Both the position numbers and the translations under genes were made by a program. A DNA stretch of 64,000 nucleotides from Neobacillus cucumis (GTDB lineage Bacteria > Bacillota > Bacilli > Bacillales > Cytobacillaceae), in assembly GCF_002860255.1 (NCBI RefSeq), contig NZ_PGVE01000017.1, positions 186,001 to 250,000 on the forward strand, read 5' to 3'. The notes beneath the pieces were generated by a model. It was not told where the DNA came from and did not search any database. It saw only the letters and a program-made list of their open reading frames with translations. Numbering within the stretch: the first letter of the stretch is position 1; each line of letters begins with the position of its first letter. Below, piece by piece: positions 33,614 to 41,611 of the stretch.

Positions 33614-34876
33614 ATGGTCTTTTCTGAGCTGTTTGCACCTTCTCGAACCATTATGACTCCGGGACCAGTTGAAGTGGACCCTCGTGTATTACGTGCCATG
33701 AGCACGCCTATTTTAGGACAATTTGATCCTGCATTTACAAATATTATGAACCAAGTGATGGAAATGCTTCGCCAAGTCTTTCAGACAAAGAATCGTTGGG
33801 CTTTTCCAATTGATGGGACATCACGTTCAGGAAATGAAGCGATATTATGCAGTATCATTGAACCAGGTGATCGAGTGTTTGTTCCTATTTATGGAAGGTT
33901 CGGGCATTTGTTAGTAGAAATTTGCGAAAGATATGGAGCCGAAGTTCATTCGATGGAATGCCCCTGGGGAGAGGTATTCGATCCGCAAATGGTTATTGAT
34001 GAAATGAATAAGGTAAAGCCTAAAATTGTTGCGATTGTTCATGGAGAAACATCCACTGGAAGAATGCAGCCTCTTAAGGAAATCGGTAAGGCTTGCCGAG
34101 AAGGAGACATTTTACTTGTGGTTGATGCGGTTGCTTCCATTGGTGGAGTCCAGATCAAAACCGATGAATGGTACATTGATGGGATGATCGGCGGTACACA
34201 AAAATGTTTATCGGTTCCTTCTGGCATGGCACCTATCACTTATAATGAACGAATTGAAAATATTTTATCAGCTCGTAAAAAGGTGGAGCGTGGGATTGCC
34301 ACAGAGGAGGATTTGCAATTTTCCCGCAGTAGACAAGCAATTGCCAGCAATTACTTTGACTTAAGTATGCTCCAAGATTATTGGGGGCCAAGAAGACTCA
34401 ATCATCATACTGAGGCCACATCGATGATTTATGCTTTGCATGAAGGTTTACGGCTTATTTTAGCAGAAGGGCTTGAACAGCGATTTGAGCGCCATAAGCT
34501 GCATGAAAAAGCATTGATTGCCGGACTCGAGGCGATGGGTCTTAGTCTTTTCGGTGATCCTAAACATAAACTGCCGTGTGTAACCTGTGTAGAAATTCCA
34601 AAAGATGTGGATGGAGAATCTGTCCGGAACATGCTGCTTGAACAATTTAGTATTGAAATTGCCTCTTCCTTTGGTCCATTACATGGAAAGATCTGGCGGA
34701 TTGGTACGATGGGCTATAGCTGTCGAAAAGAAAATATCCTTTCTGTATTGGGTGCATTAGAAGCAGTGTTGATTCGTCACGGTGTAAATGTTCATAGAGG
34801 AGCAGCATTACAAGCGGCTTTGGATGTATACAATGTAGAACGTTTGGCAGATTTTTCGTTTAAAAAGTTATCCTAA
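33614..34876 (+). CDS. pucG: (S)-ureidoglycine--glyoxylate aminotransferase
   Basis: This 420-residue class V PLP aminotransferase transfers the amino group of ureidoglycine to glyoxylate, giving oxalurate and glycine. The N-terminal RTIMTPGPVEVDPRV, DGTSRSGNEA and VVDAVASIGG motifs are typical, and the PLP lysine is in GGTQKCLSVPSG. It closely resembles B. subtilis PucG in length and motifs. I prefer ATG 33614, with GGGAG 9 nt upstream, to the ATG at 33605 that abuts the ribosome binding site. Its product oxalurate is the logical substrate source for the amidase and HpxW-like enzymes encoded at 23.6-26.5 kb. Confidence 0.94.
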   Translation: MVFSELFAPSRTIMTPGPVEVDPRVLRAMSTPILGQFDPAFTNIMNQVMEMLRQVFQTKNRWAFPIDGTSRSGNEAILCSIIEPGDRVFVPIYGRFGHLLVEICERYGAEVHSMECPWGEVFDPQMVIDEMNKVKPKIVAIVHGETSTGRMQPLKEIGKACREGDILLVVDAVASIGGVQIKTDEWYIDGMIGGTQKCLSVPSGMAPITYNERIENILSARKKVERGIATEEDLQFSRSRQAIASNYFDLSMLQDYWGPRRLNHHTEATSMIYALHEGLRLILAEGLEQRFERHKLHEKALIAGLEAMGLSLFGDPKHKLPCVTCVEIPKDVDGESVRNMLLEQFSIEIASSFGPLHGKIWRIGTMGYSCRKENILSVLGALEAVLIRHGVNVHRGAALQAALDVYNVERLADFSFKKLS

Positions 34877-34940
34877 AATTAACTCTATGTCAAAAGTGAG
34901 CAGAATAGCGTTTTGATGCATAATAATCATCTTTCTATTT

Positions 34941-34975
34941 GTGGACATGGTTTGTACTCATGTCCACTTTTGTTT
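34941..34975 (+). terminator. Intrinsic terminator after pucG
   Basis: A perfect 9-bp stem GTGGACATG/CATGTCCAC with a 9-nt loop is followed by TTTTGTTT. Confidence 0.85.
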
Positions 34976-35055
34976 GACAATATTTTTAAACCTAGAGCTT
35001 TGTCCCATTCCATTTCTTTTCCAGCGAATATGATTTATAAAGGCAGGTGAGAGAG

Positions 35056-35853
35056 ATGTATTTAGTTGGTTTTTATTCTCCAAAGGCAAAATCAGGGGTA
35101 ACTGAGTTGTCTGTTTCCATTTATCATTGGCTTAAAACAAACACTAATTTATCCGTAGCATTCATTTCTTATGGCTCCTTAGAAAGAGAAAATACTTCGA
35201 ATGAACTCATCCATGAATTTTCCAAGTTATCCGTTTCCGAACAAAAGCGAAAAGTAAAACAAATGAAGAAAGCTCATGATATTACGATATATGATGCTTC
35301 CAGTCAATTATCAGAAGGGGTTTTAAGGCTTTTACCGATCGTTGACCGATTATTTGTAGTAGGGGAAGAACATAATGAATTTGCCTATAAGCTCCAGCAA
35401 ATCATCCAATTTGATAAAATTTTTGATAAAAACGTGAAGAGCTTTATTTCCCATTTAAGAGGGAATAAAACGTTCATCCTTCAAGAAAGTAAGGACAACC
35501 GTGTTATTGGATTTAATTATTCCAAACAGGAAACAGATGATATTGGACAAATGATTTATACTGATTATGTAACACATTACTTAAATGAAAAGTTAATAGA
35601 TAAAAATGAAAGAGTTTTCAGAAAGATTAAGAAAATACCCAAAGAAGATCTATTTAATGGATTATATGAATTAGGAATAGATTTTGAAAAGGCTATGCTA
35701 TATGAAAGGTATGTTTTTTTACGAGAACTCATGGGCCAAGCCTACGAAGAAGCACTAGAAGACCTCTTCCCACTATTCATGCACACACCCTACACGGAAA
35801 TCCTAGACAAATTACAAGCCGAACTCTACATGATCTCCAAACTCAATTTCTAA
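35056..35853 (+). CDS. Unknown protein with degenerate ParA/MinD-like P-loop
   Basis: I do not recognise a named family for this 265-residue protein. It opens MYLVGFYSPKAKSGVTE, a strand followed by a loop that resembles the deviant Walker A of ParA/MinD ATPases, but without the final Lys-Ser/Thr, so ATP hydrolysis is doubtful. DITIYDAS near residue 75 and LFVVGE near 100 could be the following strands of the same fold. The C-terminal 100 residues are charged and helical. It has no signal peptide or membrane segment. AGGTGAGAG precedes ATG 35056; the GTG at 35047 overlaps that site. It is apparently monocistronic. Confidence 0.7.
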   Translation: MYLVGFYSPKAKSGVTELSVSIYHWLKTNTNLSVAFISYGSLERENTSNELIHEFSKLSVSEQKRKVKQMKKAHDITIYDASSQLSEGVLRLLPIVDRLFVVGEEHNEFAYKLQQIIQFDKIFDKNVKSFISHLRGNKTFILQESKDNRVIGFNYSKQETDDIGQMIYTDYVTHYLNEKLIDKNERVFRKIKKIPKEDLFNGLYELGIDFEKAMLYERYVFLRELMGQAYEEALEDLFPLFMHTPYTEILDKLQAELYMISKLNF

Positions 35854-35870
35854 CGTAGAAAAGTGAATAA

Positions 35871-35914
35871 CAGTGCCTGTCACCATTAGTACTGCCAGGA
35901 TAGTTATTATCCTG
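35871..35914 (+). repeat. Possible dispersed repeat motif plus hairpin
   Basis: CAGTGCCTGTCACC at 35871-35884 resembles short GTGACAGGCAC elements that I recall as common between genes in Bacillus-type genomes. It is followed by the inverted repeat CCAGGATA/TATCCTGG without a U-run. No other copy is evident in this window. Confidence 0.3.
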
Positions 35915-36051
35915 GTAGGATTTATATAAAAGTAAGTGATTTAAATGGAAAATTTCGCTACGGTAGGTTACGATTTGAGTAAGATACAAATTATATGAAA
36001 TACATGATGACTTAAGTTCACACATCTATTCGACGACGAAGGGTGATATGC

Positions 36052-37239
36052 ATGAAATACAATTTTGATGAAACTGTTAATCGGAGAGGCACTTATTCCA
36101 TCAAATGGGATGGCGGTGACATGATTAAGAAGATGGGTCTTACGGACCGATATGATGAAGAGACCATCCCATTGTTTACAGCAGACATGGATTTACCTGT
36201 ACCACAGCCCTTAATTGATGCCTTACATAAGACCGTTGATCATCGAATTTTCGGTTACTCCATCTTTCCTGCTGAGTATTTTGAAGCGATCCAACACTGG
36301 TTTAAAAAGAGACATGATTGGGATATCAAAAAGGAAGAGATTATCTACAGTCCCGGTACGGTCCATGCCTTAAACATTGCGGTTAGAGCCTATACCAATC
36401 CAGGTGAAGGAATCATTATACAACGCCCAGTTTATCCACCTTTTACTGCAGCCATTAAAGCTAACGACAGGGAGCTATTGAATAATGCGCTCACATGTGA
36501 TGAAGAGGGATATTATCACATTGATTTTGAGGATTTTGAAGAAAAAGCAAAAGATGACAACACCAAAATGTTCATTTTATGTAACCCTCATAACCCAACA
36601 GGAAGGATCTTTACGAAGGAAGAACTTCGCAAATTATCAGATATATGCGCGAAACATAATGTGCTGATTGTAGCTGACGAAATCCACGGCGATTTAATTC
36701 GTCAGAACCAGACCTTTATACCAATCGCGAAGGTAGCAGAGAATGCTGACCATATTATCACTTTTACAGCGATCAACAAAACGTTCAACCTTGCCGGACT
36801 TCATTGTACGAATGTCATAATCTCTAATCCTAAGCATCGCACCACATTCAGCCGTGTGATGGGAAACCATTTACCATCACCATTTACCGTTTCAGCCTTG
36901 ATATCTGTCTACCATGATGGGGAAGAATGGCTCGAGCAGTTGAAAGACTATATTGATGGAACGATGGAATGGGTTGTACAATTCTTAGCGGAAAATATGC
37001 CGAAGGTTAAAGTGCGGATCCCAGAGGGAACCTATATTATGTGGATGGACTTTAGCGGGTATGGCTTAACCCCAGAAGAGGTACATGACCGCATCTATAA
37101 TAAAGCGAATGTCATTCTTGAAGATGGAAAAATGTTTGGTGAAGAGGGAAGCGACTATCAAAGAATTTGTATTCCGTCACCTCGTCCAATGATCAAAGAA
37201 GCGTTTGAAAGAATTGCTAAAGAATTTTCAGATATGTAG
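36052..37239 (+). CDS. PLP-dependent aminotransferase, MalY/PatB (C-S lyase) family
   Basis: This 395-residue fold-type I PLP enzyme has TADMDLPVP near residue 45 (the family WVADMDF-like motif), CNPHNPTGR, VADEIHGDLI and the PLP lysine in TAINKTFNLAGLHC. PatB/MalY members are usually cystathionine or cysteine-S-conjugate beta-lyases, some with additional regulatory roles, so a sulfur-amino-acid lyase is likely. GAAGGGTGA precedes ATG 36052; the GTG at 36043 overlaps it. It is single-gene, ending at a weak large-loop terminator. Confidence 0.9.
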   Translation: MKYNFDETVNRRGTYSIKWDGGDMIKKMGLTDRYDEETIPLFTADMDLPVPQPLIDALHKTVDHRIFGYSIFPAEYFEAIQHWFKKRHDWDIKKEEIIYSPGTVHALNIAVRAYTNPGEGIIIQRPVYPPFTAAIKANDRELLNNALTCDEEGYYHIDFEDFEEKAKDDNTKMFILCNPHNPTGRIFTKEELRKLSDICAKHNVLIVADEIHGDLIRQNQTFIPIAKVAENADHIITFTAINKTFNLAGLHCTNVIISNPKHRTTFSRVMGNHLPSPFTVSALISVYHDGEEWLEQLKDYIDGTMEWVVQFLAENMPKVKVRIPEGTYIMWMDFSGYGLTPEEVHDRIYNKANVILEDGKMFGEEGSDYQRICIPSPRPMIKEAFERIAKEFSDM

Positions 37240-37246
37240 AGATTTA

Positions 37247-37297
37247 AGAATCCCATTCCTTAAAGATATAGTATAGGGGTGGGTTCTTATTTTTATT
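37247..37297 (+). terminator. Weak intrinsic terminator
   Basis: AAGAATCCCA pairs with TGGGTTCTT (one bulge) across a loop of about 24 nt and is followed by ATTTTTATTT. It lies between the aminotransferase and sugar kinase genes. Confidence 0.5.
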
Positions 37298-37317
37298 TGT
37301 ATAAATAAAGGAGAAGT

Positions 37318-38259
37318 ATGTTGAAAAAGCAAGGGGTTATTTCACTAGGAGAAGCATTTGTCGATTACGTTGCAGTCGATTCTAAAAATACAAAATTTCA
37401 ACGATTGTTAGGTGGAGCAACTGTTAACGTAGCTGCAGGTACTAGCAGGCTTGGAATTTCAACCTATTATTTGTGTAAATTAGGTGATGATGAGATCAGT
37501 CAATTTGTTGAACAAGAGCTTATGAAAGAAGGAGTTCATACCGAATTCTCAGTTCATACAGCCACAAAGAAAGTATGCGGTGTCTATGTTCACACGAATG
37601 AAGACGGGGAGCGTTTTTTTCACTCCTATATAAATGAGACTCCAGATGAAGTTTTGACAGCAGAAGAGCTTAGAAAAGAAATATTCGAACAAACAAAGAT
37701 TTTTTATTTTGGTTCGGGTACCCTTTTTCTTGACCAAGCAAAGGTGACAACCGAAACCTCATTAAAATATGCCAAGGAATCTGGCCAAATTATCGCATTT
37801 GATACTAATATACGACTGAAACGCTGGGCGACCGAGGAAAAATGCAGAAATACGATTACTTATTTTCTTAAAGAAGCAGATATTGTTAAAATGGCGGAGG
37901 ATGAATTGTATTTTCTTACTAAAACTGATTCCTTTGAAGAAGGGTTAAATAAATTATCATCCTTGAAAATTCCTTATCTGTTTATAACAATGGGCGGGAA
38001 GGGGGCTTACGGTGTTATGAGTGGAGAGAAAGTTTTCGTACCGGCTCCGAAAGTAAATGCTGTTGATACCACTGGCGCTGGCGACGCTTTTATGGCCGCT
38101 TTATTATACTGCTTTCATGAACAAGGGAAACCAATCAATCCATCTCAATTAACAAAGTATCTTCATTTCGCCAATCAAGTTGGAGCGGCTGCTACAACTA
38201 AAATAGGCTCTTTAACTGCTGACTTAAATTTTGATGCGCTAAAAAAGCCATTTCAATAG
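37318..38259 (+). CDS. PfkB-family carbohydrate kinase (fructokinase-like)
   Basis: This 313-residue ribokinase-fold sugar kinase has the N-terminal GGATVNVAAGTSRLG (PfkB signature 1) and the C-terminal DTTGAGDAFMAALL (signature 2), in which the Asp of GAGD is the catalytic base. It resembles fructokinases, though members also act on 2-keto-3-deoxygluconate and other sugars. An AAGGAG site lies close to the ATG, and a TTG start one codon later is also possible. No sugar transporter is adjacent, so the substrate is unassigned. Confidence 0.9.
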   Translation: MLKKQGVISLGEAFVDYVAVDSKNTKFQRLLGGATVNVAAGTSRLGISTYYLCKLGDDEISQFVEQELMKEGVHTEFSVHTATKKVCGVYVHTNEDGERFFHSYINETPDEVLTAEELRKEIFEQTKIFYFGSGTLFLDQAKVTTETSLKYAKESGQIIAFDTNIRLKRWATEEKCRNTITYFLKEADIVKMAEDELYFLTKTDSFEEGLNKLSSLKIPYLFITMGGKGAYGVMSGEKVFVPAPKVNAVDTTGAGDAFMAALLYCFHEQGKPINPSQLTKYLHFANQVGAAATTKIGSLTADLNFDALKKPFQ

Positions 38260-38311
38260 GTACCATTTTTTTATTCTTTATGATATTATTCTAGTATTGA
38301 AATTTTATTGT

Positions 38312-38345
38312 AGAGGTTCTAGTCCCCCTCGTTAAAAAAACTAAG
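38312..38345 (+). ncRNA. preQ1-I riboswitch aptamer
   Basis: The sequence has the compact class I preQ1 aptamer form: AGAGGTTCTAG, a CCCCCTC strand that pairs with GAGG, and an A-rich tail AAAAAAACTAAG that forms the pseudoknot. It lies upstream of queC with a terminator between them, so high preQ1 should stop transcription of the queuosine operon. Confidence 0.9.
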
Positions 38346-38348
38346 ATG

Positions 38349-38382
38349 AAGCAGCACTTCTATCTTGGGGTGCTGTTTTTTC
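38349..38382 (+). terminator. preQ1 riboswitch expression-platform terminator
   Basis: The stem AGCAGCAC/GTGCTGTT is followed by TTTTT and begins directly after the aptamer pseudoknot strand. Confidence 0.8.
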
Positions 38383-38406
38383 TATTTGAAAGGAGAATTC
38401 CTTAGT

Positions 38407-39069
38407 ATGCTAAAGGATGAAAAAGCAGTTGTTGTATTCAGTGGCGGCCAGGATAGCACCACTTGTTTATTTTGGGCGTTAAAACAATTTAAAGAAGTAG
38501 AAGTTGTAACATTTGATTATAATCAAAGGCATCGTTTAGAAATTGAATGTGCCAAAAATATAGCGGATGAACTTGGTGTTAGACACCATATTCTAGATAT
38601 GTCATTATTAAACCAACTAGCTCCAAACGCTTTAACCCGTAATGATATAGAAGTAAAAGAAGGAGAAGACGGCGAGCTGCCATCCACTTTTGTACCAGGA
38701 CGAAATCTTTTATTTATTTCATTCGCAGGGGTACTAGCGAGTCAAGTAGGTGCCAAACACATTGTAACTGGGGTGTGCGAAACTGACTTTAGTGGTTACC
38801 CTGATTGCCGGGATATCTTTATAAAATCATTAAATGTAACCTTAAACCTTTCAATGGACAAGGAATTTGTCATTCATACTCCATTAATGTGGCTCGATAA
38901 AGCAGAAACATGGCAGCTGGCTGATGAGCTTAATGCCTTGGATTTTGTAAGAGAAAAAACCTTAACCTGTTACAATGGGGTCATTGCCGACGGCTGTGGC
39001 GAATGTCCTGCTTGCCAATTAAGAAGAAAAGGCCTTGAGAAATACTTAACAACAAGAGAGGCGTTATAA
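38407..39069 (+). CDS. queC: 7-cyano-7-deazaguanine synthase
   Basis: This 220-residue ATP-dependent enzyme converts 7-carboxy-7-deazaguanine to preQ0. The PP-loop [12 protein letters not shown] is at the N-terminus, STFVPGRN and [11 protein letters not shown] are family motifs, and the zinc cysteines are in [10 protein letters not shown] near the C-terminus. It is nearly identical in plan to B. subtilis QueC. I chose ATG 38407, with AGGAG 11 nt upstream. It is the first gene of queCDE, under the preQ1 riboswitch. Confidence 0.97.
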   Translation: MLKDEKAVVVFSGGQDSTTCLFWALKQFKEVEVVTFDYNQRHRLEIECAKNIADELGVRHHILDMSLLNQLAPNALTRNDIEVKEGEDGELPSTFVPGRNLLFISFAGVLASQVGAKHIVTGVCETDFSGYPDCRDIFIKSLNVTLNLSMDKEFVIHTPLMWLDKAETWQLADELNALDFVREKTLTCYNGVIADGCGECPACQLRRKGLEKYLTTREAL

Positions 39070-39073
39070 ATAC

Positions 39074-39556
39074 ATGTACGGTTTCCGCATTGTCGATAAA
39101 CTTCAAAAAATTGAAGAGGATATTAAACCAAGTCAATTAAAATATCATCATAAAAGAGTTTTAGTGAGTAAAGAATTTACCTTTGATGCTGCACACCATT
39201 TGCATTGCTATGAAGGTAAATGCAAAAACCTTCATGGCCACACTTATAAAGTGATCTTTGGTTTAAGTGGTTTTGTAGATGAGCGTGGACTTATGATGGA
39301 CTTCGGTGATATTAAAGAAATTTGGAAAAATGAGATTGAAATTTTCCTTGATCACCGTTATCTTAATGAAACCTTGCCACCGATGAATACGACCGCTGAA
39401 AATATGGTGGTATGGATTTACGAAAAAATGGATGAGGCATTAAAGCAACCGGAAAGGCAAGAACAGTATGTTGGTGCAAGAGTAGAGTTTGTTCGACTAT
39501 TCGAAACACCAACAAGTTATGCCGAAGCAAGACGGGAGTGGATGGAAAATGAGTAA
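39074..39556 (+). CDS. queD: 6-carboxy-5,6,7,8-tetrahydropterin synthase
   Basis: This 160-residue T-fold enzyme makes carboxytetrahydropterin from 7,8-dihydroneopterin triphosphate. Zinc histidines are in DAAHHL and HGHTY, and the catalytic cysteine in CKNLHGH is followed by MMDFGDIK. The N-terminal 25 residues extend beyond the usual core, as in Bacillus QueD. It starts 4 nt after queC and overlaps queE by 8 nt. Confidence 0.95.
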   Translation: MYGFRIVDKLQKIEEDIKPSQLKYHHKRVLVSKEFTFDAAHHLHCYEGKCKNLHGHTYKVIFGLSGFVDERGLMMDFGDIKEIWKNEIEIFLDHRYLNETLPPMNTTAENMVVWIYEKMDEALKQPERQEQYVGARVEFVRLFETPTSYAEARREWMENE

Positions 39557-40265
39557 AATTCCCGTAATGGAAGTTTTCGGACCTACCATTCAAGGTGAAG
39601 GAATGGTCATTGGACAAAAAACAATGTTTGTTAGAACAGCCGGCTGTGATTATTCCTGCAGCTGGTGTGACTCTTCCTTTACATGGGATGGCACTGGGAA
39701 AGACAATATTCGAATGATGGAAGCAGAAGAGATTTGGGCTGAACTTAAACAAATAGGCGGAGAGAATTTTTCTTTTGTCACAATTTCAGGTGGTAATCCT
39801 GCACTATTAAAGAATTTAGATGCATTAATCGACATCCTGAAGGCTCATGATATAAAAATCGGTTTGGAAACTCAAGGAAGTAAGTGGCAGGATTGGTTTT
39901 ATAAGATTGATGAGTTAACGATTTCTCCGAAACCGCCGAGTTCTACCATGGTAACTGATTTCAACATTTTAGATATGATTCTTAATCATCTGAACGAAAA
40001 TAATGTCAGCTTAAAGGTCGTTGTTTTTGATGATCAAGATTATGAATATGCAAAAAAAGTCCATCTTCGTTATCCAGATGTTCCTTTTTTCGTACAGGTT
40101 GGAAATAATGATCTTACAACCACAGATAATCAAAAGCTGCTTTTACATCTATTAAATCAATATGAACATCTTATTGACAAAGTAATGGTAGACCCAGAAC
40201 TTAATAATGTAAAAGTCTTACCGCAATTGCATACGTTTTTATGGGGTAATAAAAGAGGTGTTTAA
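39549..40265 (+). CDS. queE: 7-carboxy-7-deazaguanine synthase
   Basis: This 238-residue radical SAM enzyme rearranges carboxytetrahydropterin to the 7-deazaguanine ring. The cluster cysteines are in CDYSCSWC (CxxxCxxC), with PTIQGEG before them and SGGNPAL after them. I chose ATG 39549, which overlaps the end of queD. With queC and queD it completes preQ0 synthesis from dihydroneopterin triphosphate; queF is not in this window. Confidence 0.95.
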   Translation: MSKIPVMEVFGPTIQGEGMVIGQKTMFVRTAGCDYSCSWCDSSFTWDGTGKDNIRMMEAEEIWAELKQIGGENFSFVTISGGNPALLKNLDALIDILKAHDIKIGLETQGSKWQDWFYKIDELTISPKPPSSTMVTDFNILDMILNHLNENNVSLKVVVFDDQDYEYAKKVHLRYPDVPFFVQVGNNDLTTTDNQKLLLHLLNQYEHLIDKVMVDPELNNVKVLPQLHTFLWGNKRGV

Positions 40266-40269
40266 AAGG

Positions 40270-40325
40270 GGACTGACCCACATGGCTGTTAAGCTAAAAG
40301 TGATGGGTCAGCTCTCTTTTATTTT
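40270..40325 (+). terminator. Intrinsic terminator after queE
   Basis: CTGACCCA (40273-40280) pairs with TGGGTCAG (40304-40311) over a partly structured loop and is followed by a T-rich tract. The GACTGACCC wording resembles a dispersed intergenic element. Confidence 0.7.
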
Positions 40326-40433
40326 TTTATTTAAAGCGATGTTTTGTTATAGAGTCCATGTTTCCTACTCTTCACTATTTTTGTTACTATTAGAAATGAA
40401 TTACATATTGATATAATACTGAAAAGGTGACTT

Positions 40434-41558
40434 ATGCAAAAAATTATAGTAATAGGTGCGGGGATTTTGGGAGCATCAACGGCTTATCATCTAACCAAGT
40501 ATGGAGCAGAGGTTGTTTTGATTGACCGGCATGATCTTGGACAAGCTACTGACGCTGCAGCGGGAATCGTTTGTCCATGGCTTTCACAACGGAGAAATAA
40601 AGCTTGGTATCAGCTGGCAAAAGGCGGAGCACGTTATTATCCAGAATTAATCGCTCAATTAGAAGCAGATGGCGGAACCAACACAGGATATAATCGTGTA
40701 GGTGCGATTAGTCTTCATACTGATCCTAAAAAACTCGAACAAATGGCGGAACGAGCCAGAAAACGTCGGGAGGATGCACCTGAAATTGGCGAGATTACCA
40801 TTTTGAGCCCTTCTGAAACAAAGAGTTTATTTCCGCCTCTCTCTGAGGAATACGGATCGGTTTATGTTAGCGGAGGTGCCCGTGTGGATGGCAGGGCTTT
40901 ACGAGATGCCTTGGTAAGCGGTGCCGAAAAACATGGAACTAAGTTTATTCATGGCAACGCCTCTTTGGTTACTGAGGGAAATCGAGTTGTTGGGGTTAAC
41001 CGAGAGGGAACTTTTTTGTCAGCAGACCAGGTAATCGTTACTGGGGGGGCTTGGTCAAAAAAGCTGTTAGAGCCATTAGGGATTAAGTTCTTAGTTAAGC
41101 CGCAAAAGGCACAAATTGTTCATCTTGAATTGCCTAACGTGGATACTGCTTCTTGGCCTGTCGTGATGCCAGTTACAAATCAATATATCCTTACATTTGA
41201 AAATGGAAGGGTTGTTGTTGGTTCAACACATGAAAATGAAGCCGGTTTTGACGTTCGAGTGACTGGAGGCGGGATACAGGAAATTTTGAATAAAGCTTTA
41301 GAAGTGGCGCCAGGGCTTTCGAATGGTACCTATCTTGAGACAAGAGTAGGGTTTAGACCCTTTACACCCGGTTTCTTGCCAGTAGTAGGATCATTACCTC
41401 AATATGAAGGGATATATGTTGCAAACGGACTGGGTGCTTCTGGGCTTACGAGCGGACCATACATTGGAGCCGAGCTTGCTAAGCACGTTGTAGGAAAAGA
41501 AACGGAGATAGATTTTAATTTGTATAATGTAGCAGGAGCAATGGGCGAACTAGAATAA
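40434..41558 (+). CDS. FAD-dependent oxidoreductase, DAO / glycine oxidase-like
   Basis: This 374-residue flavoprotein of the D-amino-acid oxidase superfamily begins KIIVIGAGILGASTAYHL with the GxGxxG FAD motif near residue 8. It has AAAGIVCPW after it, a TGGAWSKKLL motif near 205, and the C-terminal RPFTPGFLPVVG...NGLGASGLTSGP typical of the family. It probably oxidises an amino acid or secondary amine. GGTGA precedes the ATG. It stands alone and converges on a symporter gene, and the substrate is not evident. Confidence 0.87.
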   Translation: MQKIIVIGAGILGASTAYHLTKYGAEVVLIDRHDLGQATDAAAGIVCPWLSQRRNKAWYQLAKGGARYYPELIAQLEADGGTNTGYNRVGAISLHTDPKKLEQMAERARKRREDAPEIGEITILSPSETKSLFPPLSEEYGSVYVSGGARVDGRALRDALVSGAEKHGTKFIHGNASLVTEGNRVVGVNREGTFLSADQVIVTGGAWSKKLLEPLGIKFLVKPQKAQIVHLELPNVDTASWPVVMPVTNQYILTFENGRVVVGSTHENEAGFDVRVTGGGIQEILNKALEVAPGLSNGTYLETRVGFRPFTPGFLPVVGSLPQYEGIYVANGLGASGLTSGPYIGAELAKHVVGKETEIDFNLYNVAGAMGELE

Positions 41559-41573
41559 TTGAGATCATAATAG

Positions 41574-41606
41574 AAAAGAAAGGAGCACTCGCCCCTTTCT
41601 TTTCAT
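41574..41606. terminator. Bidirectional terminator
   Basis: A 10-bp stem AAAAGAAAGG/CCTTTCTTTT with a short loop lies between the convergent oxidase and symporter genes. Confidence 0.75.
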
Positions 41607-41611
41607 ATTTA

